Shown here: positions 37,940 through 64,000 of the stretch, piece by piece | Position numbering within the stretch: the stretch's first letter is position 1 | Layout of the letters: every line of letters starts with the position of its first letter | DNA from: Pomacea canaliculata | Taxonomy: Eukaryota; Mollusca; Gastropoda; Architaenioglossa; Ampullariidae | Length of the DNA: 64,000 bases | Assembly (NCBI RefSeq): GCF_003073045.1 | Contig: NC_037590.1 | Coordinates: forward strand, 2,940,016-3,004,015 | Direction of reading: 5' to 3' | Notes under the pieces: model-generated | The model's input: only the letters and a program-made list of their open reading frames with translations | Told to the model about the DNA's origin: nothing | The model's database searches: none | Made by a program: the position numbers and the translations under genes

Positions 37940-40900
37940 ATGGTCTCTACAGTTGCCTTTCTCCTCGTCCTGTGGGTGAGTCTCATGAATAACATTGGTT
38001 ATATGCTGTAGTCTATTTGTTATATACAGCTGGCTTTAATAACACACAGAAACATAGACATATCTATGTGTGTATCATGATGTGTGTATTAAAATACATG
38101 GGAGTTTGTATGATTTTGATAATTTTGTCATGTTAAAAGCGAAGAACGTTATTAGACAAATGTTATATCACAATTTGACTTTATTCAGCAAGCAACAACA
38201 ATCAGATATTTACTGTATAACATGGTCTTGATGTCAATATTGAAGTTTACTGTTGATGATACAAATTGGATCGTTTATATGGAAACCAATGGTTACATTT
38301 ACAGAAAGCTTTTTTCGCGCATTAAGAATACTCTCCCAATAATTGAAATATAATTTATTGTAGAAATCGGTTTAGTACTCCGGTGAGCCCTTCAATATAT
38401 GAAAATACCGGGTTTTTTTTATTCTAAGGTGTCTACCTTCCGTACTAGTGATCTTTAAATATTCTTGCTTGATAACCTCGAGTTCTGACTGAACACTCCC
38501 TCGGGTTCCTTCCCCTTCCTTCAGATGAAGTGAAGAAGGCGATGATCCAGAAGAAGAAACACTGACATTCACGGCCCCTAAAGCCACGTGTCCACAAGAC
38601 ATTTGTCGTGTACGTTTCTTTGTTATATGCGAATACACCAGATTCTTGACCAGTAATATGTAAATATTTAGTTTCAGGGATGTACCGCCAATGTTCATCT
38701 TACGGAGGACAACACAGGTAATCTGGAATTTTCCCTTTGTTGATTTTCGTCCAACAGTGTATAGAATAAAAACAAACTTTCTTGTGGTTAATGTGGCATT
38801 TATGCATCTTTATCAAAATACGTTTATAGAAATATTTGATTTTTATCACACTGGATGATATTTATAAAGGGTGTATTATTGGTGTATTATTATATAAAGG
38901 GTGTATTATTGGTGTACGATAGAGTTGTTAATTATTTCTGTATAAACTCGTGTTAAAGTATTTGAGAAATCTTCATGGTTTCAGCATGGTTGAGAAACTT
39001 CAGGTATCATGCCTGGTCCCGCTTTTGTTCTCGTAGAGTTTTTGTGTCGAAAGAGACGAAAAAAATATTTTTAAAAACTAGTAATATCGAAACCTGTAGT
39101 GGTAACTCGGGAAAATTTTGCATATGAAAACTCTTTTCTACTCAATAGGAATATGCCCTTGATTTATTATCTAGGTAAAAGAGACGGTTAGACTGTTAGG
39201 TTAAGACATTCTATAAGCAAGACATTCCTAGACACAGCAAACCTTGAACTATTATTCCTTATGGCCATTAGGGCATGGGACGTTTGACATATTTCACCAC
39301 TCACACCTCATTACACAAAATTGGTGAAGGACTTTTTCTTCAACACTACTCGTCCATCAATCACCGCCAGTTAAGTAAAAATATATAGTTTTAAAGCGAG
39401 GTAGCAGTCATGCACAGAAGACAAAATATTAAACTTGATGTTTTGTTAAACAGAGTCGCCAGCATTCGTCTCTACGCTGACAATGACCATGTCCTTCAGA
39501 CTAACGGAATTTTGCACCGAAGAAATTGCTCTGGCAGTGGAAGAAGCCATGTCTGCTCAAGTACATCAGATGGAGAATTATACTACCGGAGTGTGTGCGG
39601 ACCTTACTTGTTCCAACGCTGTGGTGAAGGCCTGGTGCCAGAGCTCCACCCCCTTCATCGTCCACACCGAGATCCACTTCGAGAACATGGCGTGAGTAGA
39701 AGAAATAATCTTTTGAGAGAAGGAATAGCAAAATAAATAGGCATCACAAACGAAGCTGAAGGAACAATCTCCACCAGGTTTGAAGCAATAGTAGAATTTC
39801 CTTTTTAAGAACAGGTTGTTATTCTAAGAAAAAACATCTAAGAAATAACAATAGTTTGTTACTGTACTGAAAAATCTTTAAATTTTTTTTACTGCCAAAA
39901 AAAAAAAAAAAAAAAAAGGTTTCACATGCAATGTCGCCATAGCTGTCGGCTGCTGTGTAGCTCTCGTTGCTGTCATATTTCTCATCATCATCCTGGTCAA
40001 GCTGAACAAAAGGTAGTAGTGTCCACACACCTGTTCCTTGTCTCATTAATTCAGAAATCCACTTTCTGTAATCTTTGGGTCATTCTAATGCAGGGGTGTC
40101 AAACTCAATTACCCAGGGGGCCAAATCTCACATCGTACACAAGGTGGCGGGCCGAAGGTTATTACTTAAGTCCGATAACTTGTTATTGAACAGTAGAAAA
40201 CTAAACTCATCCCATCTCTTGCTGTCCTAGACAGGAACTTTTCTGTTGTTTGCCTTCTACTTGTCGCCGGGCCATTAACAATGATTTATTAAAATTCTTT
40301 CGCGGGCCAGGTAAAAATTTCATGGCGGGCCGGATGTGGCCCGCGGGCCGGGTGTTTGACACCCCTGTTCTAATGCATACATTCTTCATAATCATTCCCA
40401 TGCATGCATTTTCGAAGGCCTTCATCGCTTTTCTACATTATAATTTGATGTATAAACGAGCATTGTTCGAGTTTTGTTGAAAACATTCGCTGATGTTTAC
40501 TGTGAAAACACAGGAAGACCATTTCTGCTATCAACGGGGAGGCTTCTTCAAACTCTTGTGCGGAACCTTCTCACGGGAATAGAAGTAATACATGCGTTGG
40601 GTAAGATTTCTCTGCTGATTTCTTCAAGAAGAAAAAAATATACATATGATGTCGTCAAAGAAACTAGCGAATAAAATGAAATGCTAATTAATAAAGTTAA
40701 CGACTTTTATACCTTGTCACACGACCAGTGTACTACGTCACGCTAACAGTGTACTACGTCACGCTAACAGTGTACTATGTTACTATGTGTAATATGCTTG
40801 TATGTGCATACATGTGTACGGTTACTAGTTTACTAACAGACAGGTGACGTCAGTTTCCAATGGAACAAACAGTACAAAGCAGGAGCTGATGGTGCACATA

Positions 40901-42597
40901 GTGAAAGAGACCGGCATCTTTCAGAATCTGGTTAGTTTTCACACGCACACTCACGCACACGCACAGGCACACGCAGACACACACACGCACGCACACACAC
41001 ACACACACATGAACACACACCCATACACGCACGCACACGCACACACACACGCTGACTTACGGCTATTCTCACCTGACAGTCCTCAACTTCTGCTGGTCGT
41101 CGTCGGTGGGAGCCAAGTGTTGCAATACCTCAGTGTCTCAGTGTCTCAGTGTCTTAGACTTGTTTTTCCTGAAACTAAAGAAGTAACTACACTCTGCTAT
41201 GTACTTGTCAAACACGCATTTAGTTTAGTATTTGTGTCTGACACTGATAGATACTTTAGTCTTTATTTCTGTAATACGTACATATCTCTCTCTTGCAAGT
41301 ATGTTGGTTTCTGCATTTTAGACGCTCGTACTTGTGCGCTTGCTTCCTGCATTAAAAACAAACACACACACATGTATATTATCCTAGTATGAAAATCGGG
41401 CACGCATGTACAGATTTATACTCGTCATTCGATGTTTTGTGTGGGCAGACAGACGGCGCCACTTTACAGAGAGACAGTGTTCAAGCCGCCATAACACACT
41501 CCTGTCCCCCAGAATTCCGGATTTCAGGAACTACTTGTGGTGAGGTTGAGGTCTTGTTACGGCAGACAGTTGCCTTACCTAGACTTAGCTCAAATTGTAT
41601 AATCTTGCTTGACAACACTATTACTTCACGTTACATCCTCTTTCTTTGTGCATCCTGCAAGTTTCTCCCTCTCTTTTTCTCTCCCATGCACTCATATATG
41701 CACACGCACGCACGCACGCATGACAGTGCATATAAACGCTCAGTATTGAAGTTCATTATATTGTTATTATTAGGTTGAAACTGAAACATCACTGAAATGT
41801 TGATCGTACACCCACCCGCTGTTGACATGTATGTAACCAACAGTGACGTTGATATGGCTAGATGGCCTCCCATAAACTGAATAAATATTATTATTTTGTG
41901 TTACATACTTACACACAGAAACACATACATTTTGTAATATATATATACACACACACACTCCTTCCTTTGTTCTTTATTTCTTTCCTTCTATTCTTATTTC
42001 CCTAATTGTTTTGCTACCCTCTACCACACGTTCTCTCTCGTACGCTAGCGCACGCACAAAAATACATTCGTCTGAACAAATAAAATAATACCGGTTTAAC
42101 CTAAAAATTGTGCATCACCAAAATAACAGAAAGTTACAACGGTTGGTCACTGTAATAACAACTGTTTTGTCTACCTTCCAGTTTACATGGAAGATAAATT
42201 GTTTCAAATGATTGGCACAGCTGTGGGCTGCTGTGTAGCTCTTGTTGCTGTCATATTGCTCATCGTCATCCTCGTCAAGCTGAAGAAAAGGTAGTAGTGT
42301 CCTGACATCTCTACATTGTCTCCTTAATTTAGAAATCCACTTTCTGTAAGCTTTGGGTCATTCTAACGCATACATTCTTCATAATCATTCCCATGCATAC
42401 ATTTTCTAAGGCCTTCATCGCTTTTCTACATAATGATTTGATGTATAAACGAGCATTGTCCGAGTTTTGTTGATAACATTCGCTGATGTTTACTGTGAAA
42501 ACACAGGAAGACCATTTCTGCCATCAACGTGGAAGCTTCTTCAAACTCTTGTGCGGAACCTTCTCACGAAGATGAAACTTATGAATCCATTGGGTAA
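37940..42597 (+). CDS. Receptor B: short paralog without SRCR and repeats
   Basis: Seven exons: 37940-37975, 38678-38717, 39454-39691, 40840-40930, 41449-41539, 42182-42290, 42507-42597; 231 residues if translation ends at the TAA formed where the last exon meets its GTAAGA donor. Signal peptide MVSTVAFLLVLW; a 13-residue linker with the same size and phase (0 to 1) as in D; then directly the conserved juxtamembrane domain (26-165), a Cys-containing transmembrane segment (GTAVGCCVALVAVILLIVIL), and a tail with EDETYESIG. No SRCR or repeat exon exists between 38717 and 39454, and the 238-, 91- and 91-nt ectodomain exons equal those of C. AATAAA at 42890 could end the transcript. A decayed TM/tail copy lies inside the 39691-40840 intron. 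A further 3' exon cannot be excluded. Whether B is a decoy, a ligand-less partner or a signalling subunit is unknown. Confidence 0.72.
39921..40690 (+). pseudogene. Duplicated, decayed TM and tail exons inside receptor B
   Basis: Matches 42203-42702 over the transmembrane exon, the following intron, the tail exon and 90 bases beyond. The TM copy (to 40012) has lost its acceptor and first codons, replaced by a run of about 21 A residues. The tail copy (40514-40600) keeps its length of 87 nt and its splice sites but the tyrosine of ETYESI is gone. From exon 39454-39691 (phase 2) these exons cannot be entered in frame, so a partial segmental duplication is the best reading. Confidence 0.8.
40091..40367. 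mobile_element. 277-bp hAT-type MITE
   Basis: Terminal inverted repeats CAGGGGTGTCAAAC at the left with the complement at the right, flanked by a perfect 8-bp duplication TTCTAATG (40083-40090 and 40368-40375). Terminus and 8-bp duplication are typical of hAT (Charlie-like) non-autonomous elements. The interior is GC-rich with GGGCC blocks and has no coding capacity. The paralogous intron at 42360-42370 is the empty site. Confidence 0.93.
40938..41055. repeat. CA/GCACAC-rich simple repeat
   Basis: Imperfect ACAC and ACGCAC units starting just after the donor of receptor B exon 40840-40930. The His-Thr frame over it is an artefact. Confidence 0.85.
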
Positions 42598-45500
42598 GAT
42601 TTATCGGCAGCTTTCTTCAAGAAATAATAATATACACATGATGTTGTCAAATAAAACTAGTGAATACAATGAAGCATTAATTAAACCCGTTAACGACTGT
42701 TAGACTTTGTTTTCAAGTTCATCATATCAGTAATTGTTCTGTGCAGTTCATCTTGATAGGATTAGTTTTAATATTAAACACTATCGCTGGGAGACTGGTA
42801 AGATTAGTGTTACTCTGTAGTGTAACTTGAGGGAAATAGTTTTACTTGTTATGTATTATTTTGGTTTATAATTGTTATTGAAAGCAACAAATAAAAATGA
42901 TTCATATGTAAGACTTTTTAATTTTAAGTGAAGCTCAATTGTTAATCGTATAATTCGTATATTTTCTCTTAAACTTTTAATTCGTGATTATGTAAAGTTT
43001 GTAGAATTAAAGCTTTTAACATTTTCGGCATTTTGTTCTCTCATCGAAAAAATGTACATATTCAAGATAAATACAAAAATTATGTTTGAAACAATTTCTG
43101 CTGAGAGAATAGGACACATTGTGAGATTTTCATTTTTATTCTTTGCTGCATCATACCTGCATAATTTGCTGTAAAATTTAATTGCTTCCAATTTGTAAAA
43201 TATTTATGAATATTTTCCTTTTTATTTTTGATGTAATCCCGATGTACTCATTTGTTTAAAGAAATAAAGAGGTAAATGAAGTGCTGTCCAGTAATTAAAA
43301 GTAACACTGCATTGGACTACATGAGAGTTGTGTCCCTTGGCCTAACGGCGAGGCGATCGGCTCTCCTTGATTTTGTTAATGTTTTGTGGTCGTGCTTCAG
43401 TTTGGTTAAAAATGTTAGACCTTCATATTTATATACGCTTCTGCTGAGTTTTGGTCCTCTTCTGGTTCGCAGCAGGTCTGTATATAATGTTTATAATGTT
43501 ATTTTGACTTGCGAACTGATTGGATCTATTGGCTGGAGTCCGCTCCGTCTGCTTCACTCTCTGTGGAGGCGACCTGGAGCTACATGGAGTAAACTGAAGT
43601 GATGATCACCCTCTTGTATTTTCATATGATAAGATTTCTTCATATTCTCAAGATCACTCAATATCGTCCCAGTATTCTCCTGATGTCACTGAGCTTATTG
43701 TCTGGAGTCGTTACCGTTACATCTACACTCTACAGTGATCTCCCTTTGCTGGCGGCACGCAGCGAGTCCTCGTATTGTCCTTCTACATCTTGGTTATTAT
43801 TTTGTGATCTTGTTCAGCACAATGAGTCCACCTTTGGTTGACATATTGCGCTTTATAAATTCAAAGCTATTATTATTATAATTATCATTATATTATTATT
43901 AGCTTTCGCCCATATTTCTTTCTATTATTTGTATTTCTTTTACAGCACTTTGCATATGTTTTATAATTGCAAACGTGCTTATGCGAAGTGTTAAGAAATA
44001 TATATTTATAGACGTCATTTTTATCTAATTACATAGATCAGTTATACAACCAGTAATCAGGAAAGCATGCAGAGTAGATTAAATGATCACATAGTTTATT
44101 ATCGACCCTATAATGTACAGAGATCCAATGTGAGATTTGCAGAAAATCTTTCCCGCTTTTCATTTTGCACAGAAAAGCTCCAATCGACAAACAAGGGTCT
44201 CTTATTCTTATGCTTATGGAAACTCTCTCTGGAATGTGCCTCGAGTGCTTTTGTCAAGCAAAAAATATTTTGTGTTGCTTTCAGGGTACAAATAGAACAT
44301 TCTTAGTCCAAGCTCGTCTTATCGTCAGTTCTTTCTGAGCCAAGCAATTTTGTCTCCAAGGGGTTGGGCGACTTGCCGATGAAAATACATTTATACACCT
44401 TGGCTTGCTTGTAGCCAAGTGACGAGTTTCACTTTGTTCAAAAGTCAGGTGGTTGATTTCGATCAAAGCTCTCTTTGTTTGTTTGTTTGTTTTACCATCT
44501 TTTATATTTTTAAGCTCCTTAAGAAGTCTACAAAATATGTTACTGCCTTAGCTAATGCTGGATCTGGGGTTGGGTTAGGGTTTGGGATGAGGGTGGTCAA
44601 GGTGTGTAAAAAGGTGTAATGACATCTGCAAACACCATCTTACCCGATCTACCCAATTAAAATCACAGCCAACCCAAGCCAATCACAAAACTTGCTTTAT
44701 TCTGAAAAGGCGTCAACATCTAAACGAGTTCTTGTTATTTCGACAGGTGGTTGCTGACATTTCCTACTAGCAACACAAATGTCATCTCTCTGTCTATACA
44801 AACGATTGTCACTTCGTCTCTGACACTAGCAAACCAACCCACAGTTTGGTTAATTGGTTAAATGTGAATGAATGGAATGGATGAAAGGAATGAAACTTAG
44901 ATAGATGTCAGGGACACACTCAATGCGGACTGTACACACTAGCAAACAGTAGGTCCCACATGTGTTCTTTCTCACAACAAATCACAAAGATCTGTCCATG
45001 GGTTTCACATTTTCTACTGTCGGGAGTTGAGATTATCTTTCAAGGGAGGGAAAAAAAGCTATTCTAAGAACATACCAGTAACAGATATTAAATAACAATT
45101 CCAACATAACACATCATTTACATAAGTTACTCTCATCCATAAAGTCACAAGACTTTTACATATAAAAGATAATTCCCCTAACACATAAATTCAGACTTCC
45201 AAGTTCTACAGTCTCTTAAGTGTGGAACCACAACTGGTAACAGCAACGACCCAGACCGCTGTTCACATGCAAAGAAAATCACAACAGATCACACTTGTGT
45301 TGAAGTGACATCAGCATCCGACCTATAACACTGTCACACACACATATACACACCCTTGTGTGTACCACCAGTGCTATCCACTCGACGCCCCACGACAGTT
45401 GTTGCTGGACTGTAGCCTGATGAGGATGGTTACAACTGTTACAGTCCGTGACCGCTGGTGTTGACCATGCTGAAACTTCAGGTTGACGAGGGCGATGTTA

Positions 45501-45780
45501 CAACTTCTGTGATCCTATGTTTCCGTCTTACTTTGCCTCCAAATGATTGCTGAAATCCATGACAATCTATGCTTCTTTAACCAGCCAGGGGCGATAACTC
45601 ATGTCCCTGACACTAGAACTTTCGGGAAAGGCTCCAGCATGGCGTCTGTAAGAGCCGGAAGAAAGTTGGTAACACAACAAGAGCATCCTACTCAACTTAT
45701 GACAATTAATGAGCCTGCGACATTTGCAGTGTGAATCGTTGAACAGCTGTTGACGGTTGGATGAGGGAGAAGCTAACACA
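42598..45780. other. Intergenic stretch between receptors B and C
   Basis: No gene supported. It includes AATAAA at 42890 (possible end of B), the SINE-like segment at 43310-43905 and AT-rich sequence. Confidence 0.5.
43310..43905 (+). mobile_element. Possible SINE-like element
   Basis: TGGCCTAACGG at about 43337 fits the polymerase III A-box consensus and the segment ends GCGCTTTATAAATTCAAAG followed by an ATT-rich tail, a common SINE end. The only B-box-like sequence (GGTTCGCAGC, about 43463) is too far away for an intact tRNA head, so this is tentative. Confidence 0.3.
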
Positions 45781-46403
45781 ATGTTCAAGGCAGCTGCTTG
45801 TCTCCTGCTACACCTAGTCCTGTGGGTGAGTCTTTACAGACATTATAACACATGGCAGACTGTAATCATAATATACAGCAGTATTTGATAATTAAATACA
45901 TCAGTCTTTGATAATTAAATAACAATAATCTGTAATGCTTACATTTCCCTGTCGCTGTCTGAACAGCTTTTGTTGATCAATCTTTAAGCTTCCTTGATAA
46001 TTTTCAAACATTGTCTACGTTCTAACCACGAAGCCCCAAATGTTAAAATGAGATGCCTGTTCATTGTTCAAGTCTGCATATAGTGCTCAACATTGTTTGA
46101 AACAAAAGCTAAGCCTGTGAGTTTAGTTCCATGTATTTCATTGGATGAAGAGGCTAGTGAATATTTGCAGTCACTGCTCCATTCTCATGTTACCATTCGG
46201 TACATGTTGCTTTAACTGTCACGAAACTGTTGATTCGTTAACTTCTTGAATTAACGGCAGAGCAGTTAGGTGATCGTAAAGGTGAGAAAAACAAAGTTCT
46301 ATTCCATACAGATAAACATCTCAGTGGACTCCTGCCCAATAACCTGTGTGCACTTAGTTTCAGGAATGAACCGCCTGTCGTCATCGCATGAACACAAGTA
46401 CAG
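45781..46403 (+). pseudogene. Ancestral leader exons of receptor C, disabled by an in-frame stop
   Basis: Exon 45781-45825 encodes MFKAAACLLLHLVLW with a GTGAGT donor, clearly the counterpart of the leader exons of B (37940) and D (57630). The second exon 46364-46403 has the same 40-nt size, the same TTAGTTTCAG acceptor and the same GTA donor as in B (38678) and D (59039), but in the required frame it reads Glu-stop. A transcript joining these two and the SRCR exon would end after 16 codons. Confidence 0.75.
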
Positions 46404-46864
46404 GTAATCGGACAGTTTCCATCAGTTGCTTTTTGTCCATCTGTGTGTGGTATAAACACGGTTTAGTGCATAGACATAATATGTTCTACAATATGATAAT
46501 AGCAACTTTCGAATTTTATAAATAAGATTTCTTATGACAATCCTGAACTGTGTTTGAAGCTGTTCATCTATCATTTCCTTTACTCCAGCAAGTTGACAAG
46601 AAATCAAGAGTGCAGACAATCAAAATGTAATCCTTGGTAATTTTTGGAGGGTATGTCAGATTAAAACTAATATTCGGTGCTTGAGAATGTCAAGACAAAG
46701 TGAATCATTTCAAACTCATTTCCACGCAACTTATTTTAATTGTACCCAACCGTTTGTAGATGACACATTTCCTGATTTACTGATTTGCTTCTCGCGGGCA
46801 GAGCTGCATCCTGTTGGCAAGCAACATTAGGAAGGTCGCCGAAGACAAGCGAACTGCAGCTGAA

Positions 46865-54877
<8,013 letters not shown>

Positions 54878-54960
54878 AGATTTGTTTCTGTTTTAAGATC
54901 GACTACTTGGTTGGTTTATTAGAAATGAAATATCGACAAAACTCATAAGAACCAGCCCTA

Positions 54961-54966
54961 AATAAA
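54961..54966 (+). terminator. Polyadenylation signal of receptor C
   Basis: AATAAA 84 bases after the stop codon of receptor C. Confidence 0.65.
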
Positions 54967-55028
54967 GAGATCAAGCTCAGTGAGCCTGACCCCAGAGATC
55001 TGAACCCAGCACCTGCTGATTTTTACTG

Positions 55029-55442
55029 AAGGATGGGAGGCCCGGTAGCGCAACGGTTAGCGCCTGTCACCAATACAGTGAAGGTTGGCTGTCCTGGGTT
55101 CAGATCTCGTCTCGGGCACGCTGTTCTTTCTCTGCACGTGACATCTAGGCTGGCTGCCTTTTAGACTAGAGTGAGGTGTACAGCACAGAAACTCCTTTTT
55201 CTCATCTCGTTCACGACATTTGCTATAATTATTGGTCTAAGAACACGCTCACTAGCACCTTATGCATTACAATGTTAATTTATTTATATTTCTATATTTA
55301 AATTTGTATGTTCGTCTTATTGTGATGCCCTTCTATGCCATACGGGATCGCTACTTACTTCTCTGTACATCTTATAAAGGGCATTGACCTCGCCTCCGTG
55401 TGGGGAAATGCGTTGTACAAATCTTATTAATAGTGTATTATT
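55029..55442 (+). mobile_element. tRNA-derived SINE
   Basis: The head has an A box, TAGCGCAACGG at 55046, and a B box, GGTTCAGATCT at 55097, with tRNA-like spacing. The body shares blocks with the copy in the helicase intron at 19505. The tail reads GGAAATGCGTTGTACAAATC followed by ATT-rich sequence. Not a functional tRNA: no acceptor stem pairing and no CCT/TTTT-bounded cloverleaf. Confidence 0.8.
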
Positions 55443-57629
55443 AATTCCTAAATGTCGCCTACGAGACTATATAAAGTGATTATGGTGGTTACAAAACTAC
55501 AATATTTAACAGGACTGTTTCATATTTATTTTTCTGTACACTTATACAGGATTTTTACTTAAAAAAAGATGTTTAGAGAATTCGGCATCTTGCACTCACT
55601 ACACCACAAGCGGATGAGCATGTCACCTGACACAAATACTTGACCCACTTTACAATCTTTAAATAGAACTTTAGCAAAACAGGTCGACCTAACACTGACT
55701 CAGGGTTCTGATTTTTGAACTTATTTTGCTTCTAGCAGAGCGAGAACTGATTTGGACTGTAAATAAAGACTATCACACACAGAGACAAATTCGTGTTAAT
55801 TTTTGAGTGTTTGAAAAACTGTTACAATCAGAGATGTGTATTTGTGCATGTTACCTCTAATTTTTATCTTCACTGTTGGTCGTTTTTAATTCATTATACG
55901 TGACTTATAATAGCAATAAATATACATTCATAAATGCATGTACGCAGTTTGTAAATATAAAACATATCAACTCATTTCTTGTCTTAAAAGAAAAATTTGA
56001 TGAAGATCGGAATGAAGATAGGACACTACTAAAAGACAGAAAACATGTGATGAACGTGTGTGTCCAACAAGCTTCACACACACACACACACGGGTACTAT
56101 ATTTCGTCCTGCAATTCTTGCAAGACTAGACTGTTCACTGCGCCACTAACAGCTGACTTCCGCCAAGTCCGGATGCGAACACACTTTCAACAGACTTCTA
56201 CCACTGACGCTCTACGCATGCGTGAGCAGCTGAAAGTGGTAACAGTTTAACAAACCTTGACCTCCATCTTTCTGTCTGATCAGAAAGTATTGCTTTTACA
56301 TTAAATACCAGGTAAGGACATATGTAAAAGACTATGTGTACATGCTTGGCAGAAGTGAGGAGGAAAAGTGCCGGAGTAGACATCCACAGCGCCAGAGGAC
56401 GGCGCAGGAAGAAAGAACGAATGTGATTTTTTTTGTCATTCACATCTTCCTTAGAGGAGAGGTTTCCTCACATTTACTCGCTACAACAACCCAGTAAGTA
56501 TTATTCAAGTGACAACAGACAAGGAACAATGCATTAACCTCACAGACATGACGGAAGACGGGTCTCGGGTGACAGCTGTACTTGGCTTCGGAACCGCTGG
56601 TGGTGATCCTTGGGCTCAAGGGCGGGTCTCCTTTCACGATGTTGAATGTAGGGCAATCAAGATTTGTGTTCATGGAACTTTGCTGCATACATATGTGATT
56701 ACACAGGCACATATCGCATAAACACACACACAACCTTGCAAAGCATGCAGGTAGAACCAGGGATCATAATTATGAGTTAATGCTCATTTCCCTGCTGTGC
56801 TTCGTGCCGGCATGTGCATTCTGACATTCTTGCTCAAAGTGCGTGAGCACCATCAAAAGCATTTCCTTCAAAGCTGCATTGTTCTACATCGAGCTGTCCC
56901 TCATGTGGGTCGAGTAGAATGCAAGGTTTGTTTTTCGTGTCGAAGGTCCTTTAGTCGTTTGCAGCCTTCATGTGACGGGCCTTCCGCAAACGTGGAGTGC
57001 ATGCCAGTCGTTAGTTGGATGTTGTCTACTGGGTATCACAGTTACAGTAAACATACAACTATACACATTGATTAGAATATAGATTTGATCAGTTATGGAT
57101 GGTTTGAGGTTGGAAGTCGGTGGATAGGAGAAAGAAAGCCATAGCTCTGCATCCTATCAAGCACCAGTAGTCTTAACATCACTGGTCATAACTATTTGTC
57201 AAACTGTTAGTAGCCGGTAGATGCTGTCAAGTTTTAAAAATTCCAATGATGCTAGGCATGTCCTGTTGGGAGAGTTCCGTCACCTCCCGTTGGACCCTCT
57301 AGTCTGTGTCTTGCCATGTGGGACCAACAGGTTGTCTGTCCTTTGGTCGTTGGACCACTTTCGAACTCTGGCATGTGTGAATGAACTGTGACTGTACGCT
57401 GTTGTGGCAGATGACGAGTATGTGTGGTGGGTGTGTTGATGTTGTTGATGTGTGCTGACATGTTCCCAGCAAGATCCGGAAGAAAATTAGTGCTAAGCGG
57501 CGACAATATGCCGATGGAAGATTATTTCAGGCGACACACACTTCACCACAAGTAAGGAGGACGTGTGACACAGCCTGGCTCCTCCGACCATTTCATTGTG
57601 CGCGGATGTCCTGGATGTGACTAACAGCA
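55443..57629. other. Intergenic stretch between receptors C and D
   Basis: No gene supported. Frames of 70-124 codons (for example 55876-56250) lack recognisable domains and paralog matches. Confidence 0.5.
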
Positions 57630-63779
<6,150 letters not shown>

Positions 63780-63785
<6 letters not shown>

Positions 63786-64000
63786 GTAAGTAGCCCACAC
63801 GTGACTAAGTACCTCACACCTGCCGTAGGTAGCCTACACGTGACTAAGTACCTCACACGTGCCGTAGGTAGCCTACACGTGACTAAGTACCTCACACCTG
63901 CCGTAGGTAGCCTACACGTGACTCACTACCTCACACCTGCCATAAGTAGCCTACACGTGACTAAGTACCCTACACCTGCCGTAAGTAGTCCACACGTGAC
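63780..64000 (+). repeat. 39-bp minisatellite carrying the 5' splice site of receptor D
   Basis: Five full 39-bp units and a sixth cut by the window edge, starting in the last bases of exon 63548-63785. Each unit begins CCTGCC (one CGTGCC) followed by GTAAGT, GTAGGT or ATAAGT, so the exon end and its donor are repeated. The first unit holds the donor that matches the paralogs. Confidence 0.95.

Noticed and set aside
55036..55110. Possible functional tRNA gene
   Set aside because: A and B boxes are present, but there is no paired acceptor stem or anticodon arm and the segment continues into a SINE body with a sister copy elsewhere.

Overview
The window reads as intron-rich, AT-rich animal nuclear DNA, most likely from a mollusc and probably a gastropod. 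I infer this from a chitin synthase of invertebrate type, a DDX5/DDX17-type helicase with many small exons, tRNA-derived SINEs, MITEs and many micro- and minisatellites. The species cannot be named from the sequence. Bacterial features (operons, CRISPR, Shine-Dalgarno sites) are absent. Gene models were built by hand from reading frame, GT/AG sites and intron phase, and every proposed junction keeps the frame.

Layout. 1-4182 (minus): five 5' coding exons of a chitin synthase, covering the N-terminal membrane region; the catalytic part lies beyond the left edge. 4183-14756: mostly non-coding, with a TA-flanked MITE inserted in a tandem repeat, a (CA)n tract and a decayed LINE-like fragment. 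14757-24294 (plus): a complete DDX5/DDX17-like DEAD-box RNA helicase, 13 coding exons and 558 residues, with two candidate promoters, a candidate poison exon and a SINE copy in its introns. 24295-28444: no gene seen.

28445-64000 (plus): a tandem cluster of four paralogous single-pass membrane receptors, called A, B, C and D here. The full design is signal peptide, one group A SRCR domain split over two exons, one very large exon of 22-residue Cys-rich repeats (GCC2/GCC3, ephrin-receptor-like), a conserved juxtamembrane domain I cannot name, one transmembrane helix and a short tail. A and C are complete, B lacks SRCR and repeats, and D runs off the right edge. The SRCR pair and the repeat exon are both flanked by phase 1 introns, so they can be lost without breaking frame, which is what B shows. 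The repeat exons differ in length (about 22, 33 and 27 units in A, C and D). C and B have tyrosine motifs in the tail, A has none.

The cluster is fast-evolving. C has an in-frame stop in the leader exon its paralogs use and has a replacement leader. B carries a duplicated, decayed TM/tail block with a hAT MITE whose empty site survives in the intact copy. In A a 3' splice site, and in D a 5' splice site, sit inside tandem minisatellites. An invertebrate recognition-receptor family is the natural reading, but function is inference from domain content.
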